Shown in pieces: positions 1 to 5,261 of a stretch of 9,185 bases of DNA. Source of the stretch: Bacteroidota bacterium (GTDB taxonomy: Bacteria > Bacteroidota > Bacteroidia > Bacteroidales > Paludibacteraceae); NCBI GenBank assembly GCA_022709605.1, contig JAKLIM010000126.1, positions 1 to 9,185 on the forward strand, given 5' to 3'. The notes below the pieces were generated by a model. The model did not search any database and had not been told where the DNA came from. It worked only from the letters and a program-made list of their open reading frames with translations. Position numbers and translations under genes: made by a program. The first letter of the stretch is position 1. Each line of letters begins with the position of its first letter.

Positions 1-2
1 AC

Positions 3-110
3 GATAAAAAGCTTGAAACACGCTATATGGTAGTGAATAAAACCAGTACAGTAAAAGTCAGATTACTGGGACGGGGCGGTTTTGCTGCTTCTTTGAAACC
101 GATAGAATAA
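3..110 (+). CDS. 3' end of a carbohydrate-active enzyme gene, possibly GH97
   Basis: An open frame enters from the left edge and ends at TAA 108-110, leaving 35 C-terminal residues that finish GRGGFAASLKPIE. The pattern of a short beta strand (VNKTSTVKVRLL), a glycine pair and a hydrophobic FAA-x-L end resembles the last strands of the C-terminal beta-sandwich of GH97 enzymes, which often close with a GGGxA motif. That family call is inference from a very short piece; other enzymes with a C-terminal beta-sandwich are possible. It points the same way as the rest of the locus, and 241 bases separate it from the next gene. There is no second stop or frame break in the visible part, so it looks like a normal gene end. 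Confidence 0.6.
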   Translation, partial: DKKLETRYMVVNKTSTVKVRLLGRGGFAASLKPIE

Positions 111-183
111 TTCATTTTTTTTAGTCACTTCGTGCATTTCATCACCGAAATGTCTAAGCAAAGAGAGGGATTTGTTATTTCTA

Positions 184-216
184 TCTGTTTTTAAAACATT
201 ATTACTTAAAAACAGA
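184..216. repeat. 11-bp perfect inverted repeat upstream of the CE6 gene
   Basis: TCTGTTTTTAA (184-194) is perfectly mirrored by TTAAAAACAGA (206-216) around an 11-base AT-rich spacer. No T-run follows on either strand, so it is not a convincing intrinsic terminator. It could be an RNA hairpin in the tail of the upstream transcript or an operator-like site. A weaker 6-bp stem (CATTTC/GAAATG, 135-152) lies just before it. Confidence 0.45.
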
Positions 217-274
217 AATACTTTAGTTATAAAAGTCGGAACTTTATTACCTGTTATTTGAGCAGGAAATCGAT

Positions 275-309
275 GGGTGGATTTTCTTCAAAATATTGAA
301 AATCCACCC
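275..309 (+). terminator. 12-bp perfect hairpin, candidate terminator or leader element
   Basis: GGGTGGATTTTC (275-286) and GAAAATCCACCC (298-309) form a perfect 12-bp stem with an 11-base loop, the strongest short hairpin in the gap after the first gene. CGTTTTCTAC follows, a short and interrupted U-tract. It could terminate the upstream transcript, about 165 bases after its stop codon. It also ends only 42 bases before the CE6 start codon, so it could instead be a structured 5' leader. The sequence alone does not decide. Confidence 0.4.
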
Positions 310-351
310 TCGTTTTCTACGTAACTTATCAACACATTTAATACTATTAAA

Positions 352-1194
352 ATGAAAACAAGAGTTTTTCTATTATTCGTTTTTGCAGGCTTGGTTCTTT
401 CCGGAGCCAGGACTTTTTCTCAGGATAAAAATTTTCACATTTATCTTTGTTTAGGACAATCGAACATGGAAGGCAATGCCAAAATACAAGCTCAGGATAC
501 AGTAAATGTTAATCCACGGTTTAAAGTATTATCGACTATAGATTGCAATAATTTGAATCGGTCAAAAGGTAATTGGTACACCGCTGTTCCGCCTTTGTGT
601 CGTTGTGGTACAGGCTTAACTCCCGCCGATTATTTTGGACGAACAATGGTTGAAAATCTTCCAACAAAAATAAAAGTTGGAGTTATCAATGTGGCTGTTG
701 GCGGTTGTAAAATTGAATTATTCGACAAAGCCAATTATCAATCGTATGTTGAAACATCACCTTCGTGGCTGAAAAATATGGTAAAGGAATATGATGGAAA
801 TCCTTATGCTCGCTTGGTGGAAATGGCAAAAATAGCTCAGAAATCCGGTGTCATAAAAGGAATACTTTTACATCAGGGCGAATCGAATACAAATGATACA
901 CTTTGGACCAAAAAAGTAAAGTTGGTGTATGATAATTTGATGAAAGACCTGAAGCTAAATCCGAAAAAAGTGCCTCTCTTAGCCGGTGAAGTGGTAAACG
1001 CCGATCAGGGAGGAATTTGTGCGAGCATGAATACTATCATTGCAACATTGCCCACCGTTATTCCAAATTCATTTGTTATTCCTTCAAACGGATGCATCGC
1101 AGCGCAAGATCATTTGCATTTTACTGCCGAAGGATACCGCGAATTGGGAAGAAGATATGCCGCACAAATGCTTACTGTTCTAAAAAAGAAATAG
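352..1194 (+). CDS. Secreted SASA-domain acetyl esterase, CE6 type (acetylxylan esterase)
   Basis: The product has 280 residues. A type I signal peptide (about 1-23, ending FSQ) directs export. The rest is one SGNH-like SASA/CE6 domain. Visible blocks are GQSNMEG with the nucleophile Ser37, the oxyanion-type AVGGC segment (115-119), HQGESN (174-179), and DHLHFTAEGY with the likely catalytic Asp253 and His256. Known CE6 enzymes remove O-acetyl groups from xylan; sialate O-acetylesterases share the fold, so the domain alone does not fix the substrate. The GH30, GH5 and CE1 neighbours favour acetylxylan (inference). The length suits a single-domain CE6 with no carbohydrate-binding module or sorting tail, so it probably acts in the periplasm. 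The ATG at 352 is the only start that gives an intact signal peptide. The gene is 155 bases upstream of GH30. Confidence 0.88.
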   Translation: MKTRVFLLFVFAGLVLSGARTFSQDKNFHIYLCLGQSNMEGNAKIQAQDTVNVNPRFKVLSTIDCNNLNRSKGNWYTAVPPLCRCGTGLTPADYFGRTMVENLPTKIKVGVINVAVGGCKIELFDKANYQSYVETSPSWLKNMVKEYDGNPYARLVEMAKIAQKSGVIKGILLHQGESNTNDTLWTKKVKLVYDNLMKDLKLNPKKVPLLAGEVVNADQGGICASMNTIIATLPTVIPNSFVIPSNGCIAAQDHLHFTAEGYRELGRRYAAQMLTVLKKK

Positions 1195-1349
1195 AATAAG
1201 ATTCTGTTTAAAAATAAGATTGGTATTGATTAAGAAGTTTGAAAATTTCTATTCATTTAATATTTGAATTTAAATTATTAATTTTAAACTGTTTTAATAT
1301 CAAGCAAAGCCTTTGTCTTAATAAAAAAATTTATCACAATTAATATTTC

Positions 1350-3983
1350 ATGAATTACATTACTCAAAAATTAATAATCACCTTTTCATTCGCTTTTGCT
1401 ACATTCGGAGTCATTAACGCTACGACTCAAAATGCAAGTCTTCGAATCAATAAAGATGTTACTTTCCAAAAAGTTACCGGTTACGGTGGTTTTGTAAATA
1501 GTCCACAATTTGGTTACGGGCACATGTCCGAAACAGAAATTCGCAAAGTTTGGGGAAAAGGAAGCAATTTGGGTTTGAATATTATGCGCATTTATATACC
1601 AATTGGTGAATCAAACTGGGGGCAATGTTTATCAACAGCAAAATTGGCAAAGTCATTGGGCTTGATACTTTTTGCGAGTCCATGGTCGATGCCGGCCGAA
1701 TGGAAAACCTACAATACTATCAATGCTGTATATACCGATGTGAACGGTGTGCAGCAAACTACTTCGCTCAAAGAGGAATATTACTCAAATTATGCAAATT
1801 ATCTGAATAACTTTGTAAGCTATTTACGCAATAATGGTGTAGAATTAGATGCAATTTCGATTCAGAATGAGCCTGATGAAAAAGCAAGTTATGCCGGATG
1901 TATTTGGTCGCCGGCGCAAATTGCCAATTTTCTCAAAAACCACCGAAGTCAGATAAACTGTAAAGTGATTGCACCGGAAAGTGTTGGAATGTCCGATAAT
2001 TATGTCAATGCTCTGTTGGCCAGCGATGTACACCCAAAATTCGATATTTATGGTGGACACCAATATGGATACGTTCAGAGTGGGTTTAAGCAATTGCAAG
2101 CCTTAGGGAAAGAAGCCTGGATGACTGAGTTTTTGATAAATTGGAATTCAAATTCAGCTGTAACTCCCCGTAATTTTTTGTGGTCGACCGATGCTTTTAC
2201 TTTTTTTAATGCAGTAAATAATGCTATGTTGGCCAATACAAATGCCTGGATTCATTACGCTTCGAAGCGGTATTATGCTATGTTAGGTGACGGACAATAT
2301 GGTTCTGTTACGGGCGAGACTACCAAACGCGGCTACATTCTCACTCAGTTTGCAAAATTTACAACCGGCTCAACCCGCATCGAAAGTACCTGGAACGATG
2401 CTTCAAACAAGTTGGTTGGATCATCCTATTTAACTGTTTCGGGCGACAGTGTTGTGGCTTTGATCTCAAATCCATCCTCAGATAGTTACAACCTTACCGT
2501 TGATTTGCCTTTTTATACTTACGGAGGCAACAAAATATCCACCACCGAAACGATTAATTATTCCACTGAGCCACTTGTGTTTGGCGACGAAACATGCCGT
2601 CCCAAAGTAATTATTAATCCCTCAAGTGTTACAACCATTGTATTCAAAAAAAGCAGTGTGCGTGTAGCATCTCAAATGCAGGGAAGCCGTTACAATAAAA
2701 TTGAGAGTTTAGTAGTTACAAATTCCGCTTTTGGCACAAGTTACCAATTGTCCGACAAAGTTGCAACTTTTGATGTAAACCATCCATTAATTAGTTCCAA
2801 TAAAACCGAAGCCAATGGATATTTGAAAATGGAAAAACTATATAATCAATTGGTTATGCGCGTAAACAGACTTACTTCTGCAGGCTCGTTTACATCAGCA
2901 AATACAACTTTGTACTATATAAATGATGCCGGGAATCTGAGTTCGAAAAATTATGGCAATTTAACGCTACCACAGAGTGGAAGTTTTGATTGGATTTTCG
3001 ATTTGTCGAAAACTGCATTAACTGATGGTTGTAAAGGAATTATCGGGATTACGAACGGCAACTATACATCAGTTTTAACCCTCACTTTGGGTGATGTTTA
3101 TTTGCGAATGGCCAACGAAGGTTTGTATAAATTCTCGGGTACTTACAGCAAGGGCGATAGTTATTTTCTTGATTGTTTGGAAAATAGTTTAACCAATTTG
3201 CTCGATTTTTCGTCAACAACTTCAGTAGATACTTCTCAGGATTGGAGAACTTCGGCAGCGAATAAAAATAGCATCTATTTTGTGAATTCTGCCGTTGCAA
3301 ATACCAATGCTAATGTTGTTTCGGGCACTAATTGCAGTCAGTTGATGTTGGCTGATTCCGATGGTAATTTTTACACACCGACTGATTTTAATGCAATTAA
3401 TGCCGGTTATACGAAAACCATCAATGGAAATGACATATTGGTTTTGCCTTTTGAGGCAACAATTCCTTCGGGAGTTGAAGTTTTTACTTTGCAATATTTG
3501 GGAAATTCGGTAAATTGTACCCCTATTCACGGAAATGTAATTCCGGCGAATACGGCAGTACTTGTAAAAGGCGTTGGAGCTTTTACGTTCACGGGTTCAG
3601 GTAAAGTTTCAACACCGCACGGTCAGAAACAGAACGACCTGAGTTTGGTATATTTGGCTCAACAAGCGCCTTCTGGAAGCTATGTACTTCAAACAGTGAA
3701 TGGTGTAACAGCGTTTCATCTGGTATCAAATGCAAACGGACCGGTTGTGCCTTCATGTAGTGCATATTTTTCGGTTGTTACAAATCAAAGTTCAACTACA
3801 ATACTCAATTTGAATGGCTTGTCAGCTGTAAATCAAATGTTTACGGACTTGAAAATAAAAGATGATAGAGTTTTCGATTTGTTAGGCCGACAAGTAAATC
3901 GGTTAAAGAAAAACACGATGTACATTAAATCAGGCAAAGTATTTATGTCAAATATTGATGTGGATTTAAGCACAATTCAATAG
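1350..3983 (+). CDS. GH30 xylanase (subfamily 8-like) with C-terminal accessory domains
   Basis: The product has 877 residues, with a signal peptide at about 1-24. The GH30 catalytic barrel plus its side beta-domain covers about 28-435. Landmarks are GYGGFVN (44-50), FASPWSMPAEW (108-118), the acid/base Glu174 in IQNEPD, APES (208-211) and the nucleophile Glu260 in WMTEF. The pattern matches bacterial glucuronoxylanases of GH30_8, which cut beta-1,4-xylan. The Arg that grips the 4-O-methylglucuronyl side chain in those enzymes aligns with Lys306 here (ASKRYY), so strict glucuronate dependence is doubtful. Residues about 440-590 form a beta-rich domain. About 610-830 hold another beta-rich region with the phrase ILVLPFEATIPSGVEVFTL, common in Bacteroidetes secreted enzymes. 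The C-terminus has a sorting-tail-like phrase (VFDLLGRQVNRLKK), followed by an unusual extra dozen residues. Predicted location is the cell surface or outside. The preceding gap (1195-1349) shows no clear promoter or ribosome binding site. Confidence 0.88.
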   Translation: MNYITQKLIITFSFAFATFGVINATTQNASLRINKDVTFQKVTGYGGFVNSPQFGYGHMSETEIRKVWGKGSNLGLNIMRIYIPIGESNWGQCLSTAKLAKSLGLILFASPWSMPAEWKTYNTINAVYTDVNGVQQTTSLKEEYYSNYANYLNNFVSYLRNNGVELDAISIQNEPDEKASYAGCIWSPAQIANFLKNHRSQINCKVIAPESVGMSDNYVNALLASDVHPKFDIYGGHQYGYVQSGFKQLQALGKEAWMTEFLINWNSNSAVTPRNFLWSTDAFTFFNAVNNAMLANTNAWIHYASKRYYAMLGDGQYGSVTGETTKRGYILTQFAKFTTGSTRIESTWNDASNKLVGSSYLTVSGDSVVALISNPSSDSYNLTVDLPFYTYGGNKISTTETINYSTEPLVFGDETCRPKVIINPSSVTTIVFKKSSVRVASQMQGSRYNKIESLVVTNSAFGTSYQLSDKVATFDVNHPLISSNKTEANGYLKMEKLYNQLVMRVNRLTSAGSFTSANTTLYYINDAGNLSSKNYGNLTLPQSGSFDWIFDLSKTALTDGCKGIIGITNGNYTSVLTLTLGDVYLRMANEGLYKFSGTYSKGDSYFLDCLENSLTNLLDFSSTTSVDTSQDWRTSAANKNSIYFVNSAVANTNANVVSGTNCSQLMLADSDGNFYTPTDFNAINAGYTKTINGNDILVLPFEATIPSGVEVFTLQYLGNSVNCTPIHGNVIPANTAVLVKGVGAFTFTGSGKVSTPHGQKQNDLSLVYLAQQAPSGSYVLQTVNGVTAFHLVSNANGPVVPSCSAYFSVVTNQSSTTILNLNGLSAVNQMFTDLKIKDDRVFDLLGRQVNRLKKNTMYIKSGKVFMSNIDVDLSTIQ

Positions 3984-4173
3984 GAATAAATATAAATTAC
4001 AAAAATTAAAAGATAAATAACGCCGATAATTAATACTCAAATTTAAAAAGGTCGAAAAATCGGAAATACTGAAGTTTATTTTTACTTTAATTATTTATTA
4101 GAAACCGAGTATAAGATATTTATTATCAAGATATTAAAATAACATACATTTTTATAATAACAATTTTAATAAC

Positions 4174-5052
4174 ATGAAAAGATTTTTGATTTTATCACTG
4201 ATTGCAGGAATGTTCTTACAGCTTAGCAGTCAAAATTTTACGGGTGCTCCCGAAGGTTATGATATTCCGCGAACAGGAATTCTTCAGGGCAAAATTGATA
4301 CCATAGTGTATAATTCCACTACCGTTGGGAATACCCGCAGGGCTTTGATTTATACACCTCCGGGATATTCCAAATCAAAAAAATATCCGGTACTTTACCT
4401 GCTTCACGGAATTGGTGGCGACGAAAAAGAGTGGTTCAATCAGGGTAAACCGCAGGTGATTTTAGATAACTTGTATGCTGATAAAAAAATTGCGCCTATG
4501 ATTGTTGTTTTGCCTAACGGACGTGCCATGAAGGACGATCGTGCTGTGGGTAATATTATGGAAGGCCCAAAAGTTCAGGCATTTGCTACTTTCGAAAAAG
4601 ATTTACTCAATGACCTGATTCCTTATATCGAAAAAAACTTCCCGGTTCTCAAAAATCAGAAAAACCGTGCATTGGCCGGTCTTTCGATGGGTGGGGGACA
4701 GTCGCTGAATTTCGGTCTTGGTAACCTGAATACTTTTGCGTGGGTGGGTGGATTTTCATCGGCTCCCAACACCAAATCTCCACAGGAATTGATGCCAAAT
4801 GTAAAAAATGCGAAGAAAAAACTGAAACTGCTCTGGATTTCGTGCGGCGACAAAGATGGGCTGATTTCGTTCAGCAAACGTACCCACGATTATATGCTTG
4901 CAAATCAGGTTCAGCATGTTTATCAGGTAATTCCAAACGGGTATCACGATTTTAAAGTTTGGAAAATGAACCTGTATATGTTTTCGCAACTTTTGTTTAA
5001 GCCCGTAACTCCTTCATTAATTGAGAAGTACAGCAATATTCCAACTGAATAA
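4174..5052 (+). CDS. Secreted CE1 esterase (feruloyl / acetylxylan esterase type)
   Basis: The product has 292 residues. A signal peptide (about 1-20) precedes a single alpha/beta-hydrolase domain of the esterase D / CE1 family. Diagnostic segments are YPVLYLLHGIGGDEKEW (71-87, oxyanion region), GLSMGGGQ with the nucleophile Ser171, CGDKDGLI with probable Asp228, and GYHDFKVW with His258. The order and spacing closely follow the feruloyl esterase domain of clostridial XynZ as I recall it. CE1 members release ferulate from arabinoxylan or acetate from xylan; the exact leaving group cannot be read from sequence. There is no sorting tail, so periplasmic action is likely. The gene sits between GH30 (190-base, very AT-rich gap 3984-4173 with no clear hairpin) and GH5. 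The start at 4174 gives MKRFLILSL, a normal signal start. Confidence 0.88.
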   Translation: MKRFLILSLIAGMFLQLSSQNFTGAPEGYDIPRTGILQGKIDTIVYNSTTVGNTRRALIYTPPGYSKSKKYPVLYLLHGIGGDEKEWFNQGKPQVILDNLYADKKIAPMIVVLPNGRAMKDDRAVGNIMEGPKVQAFATFEKDLLNDLIPYIEKNFPVLKNQKNRALAGLSMGGGQSLNFGLGNLNTFAWVGGFSSAPNTKSPQELMPNVKNAKKKLKLLWISCGDKDGLISFSKRTHDYMLANQVQHVYQVIPNGYHDFKVWKMNLYMFSQLLFKPVTPSLIEKYSNIPTE

Positions 5053-5053
5053 A

Positions 5054-5087
5054 TTTTGAGTTTCCACAACTACAAATATTCAATTTG
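5054..5087 (+). promoter_or_regulatory. Candidate Bacteroidetes-type promoter before GH5
   Basis: TTTTG (5054-5058) is followed after 21 bases by TCAATTTG (5080-5087). The Bacteroidetes primary sigma factor prefers a -33 TTTG and a -7 TAnnTTTG separated by about 19-21 bases, so this is one mismatch from consensus at the right spacing. It starts right after the CE1 stop codon and would place the transcript start near 5095. That lies upstream of the first of two copies of the GH5 leader and start codon. In AT-rich DNA such matches arise by chance. Confidence 0.28.
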
Positions 5088-5102
5088 CTCAAATAATGTA
5101 AT

Positions 5103-5123
5103 AATAAATAATAAAAATGAAAC
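5103..5123 (+). repeat. Direct repeat, upstream copy (duplicated GH5 leader and start)
   Basis: This 21-base segment is identical to 5241-5261. It consists of an A-rich leader followed by ATGAAAC. In this upstream copy the ATG (5117-5119) opens only a 14-codon frame (MKRPYQKYPDSYLD, stop 5159-5161). In the downstream copy the ATG is the real GH5 start. Matching stops on both sides (5102 versus 5240 and 5124 versus 5262 differ). Confidence 0.8.
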
Positions 5124-5138
5124 GCCCTTACCAAAAAT

Positions 5139-5158
5139 ATCCAGATAGCTATCTGGAT
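5139..5158. repeat. 20-bp perfect palindrome
   Basis: ATCCAGATAG (5139-5148) is followed immediately by its reverse complement CTATCTGGAT (5149-5158), with no spacer. The flanking bases (T5138, T5159) do not continue the symmetry. It sits in the middle of the first half of the insert before GH5. A spacerless palindrome suits a dimeric protein-binding site or a cruciform-forming repeat core better than a terminator hairpin. Confidence 0.7.
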
Positions 5159-5209
5159 TAGGACACCATGGGCATAAATATATATAACAATCAGTTTACA
5201 AGTCTTATT

Positions 5210-5231
5210 CCCCCTTTAGGGGGTTAGGGGG
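5210..5231. repeat. C5-TTTA-G5-TTA-G5 palindromic motif
   Basis: CCCCC (5210-5214), TTTA, GGGGG (5219-5223), TTA, GGGGG (5227-5231). The C-run can pair with either G-run, giving two alternative hairpins in a strongly AT-rich setting. I recall similar strings in intergenic regions of other Bacteroidetes, which suggests a dispersed repeat; that is memory, not a search. No T-run follows closely, although GTTTTA begins a few bases later, so a terminator role is weak. Confidence 0.5.
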
Positions 5232-5240
5232 CAAGTTTTA

Positions 5241-5261
5241 AATAAATAATAAAAATGAAAC
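5241..5261 (+). repeat. Direct repeat, downstream copy (used GH5 leader and start)
   Basis: This is the second copy of the 21-base repeat also found at 5103-5123. It carries the A-rich leader and the ATG (5255-5257) that opens the full GH5 frame. Because the repeat includes both leader and start codon, the gene keeps an intact translation start despite the 117 bases inserted upstream. Confidence 0.8.

Larger units (their letters stand above)
5124..5240. mobile_element. 117-base insert between direct repeats, possible miniature palindromic element
   Basis: The segment lies exactly between two 21-base direct repeats. It holds no gene but is rich in symmetry: a 20-base perfect palindrome (5139-5158), outer GCCC (5124-5127) facing GGGC (5170-5173), an AT-alternating stretch (5176-5185), and a C5-TTTA-G5 hairpin followed by a further G5 run (5210-5231). 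The simplest reading is a short non-coding insertion that duplicated its target, or the scar of one. No convincing terminal inverted repeats or transposase are visible, so its family is unknown. A tandem-type duplication or recombination event is the alternative. Confidence 0.45.

Noticed and set aside
1238..1266. TTTG-N17-AATATTTG as a promoter for GH30
   Set aside because: The spacing is two or more bases short of the Bacteroidetes consensus and the -7 element has a mismatch; such matches are expected by chance in this AT-rich gap.
3222..3530. Reverse-strand open frame of about 100 codons inside the GH30 C-terminal region
   Set aside because: It overlaps coding sequence that keeps family-like protein features on the + strand and shows no domain of its own.
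5117..5161. Open frame of 14 codons starting at the upstream ATG copy (MKRPYQKYPDSYLD)
   Set aside because: It is best explained by the duplicated start running into the inserted palindrome. It has no independent sign of being a gene, though it might be translated as a leader peptide.
5210..5231. G-quadruplex from the G5 runs
   Set aside because: Only two G-runs are present on one strand, too few for an intramolecular quadruplex.
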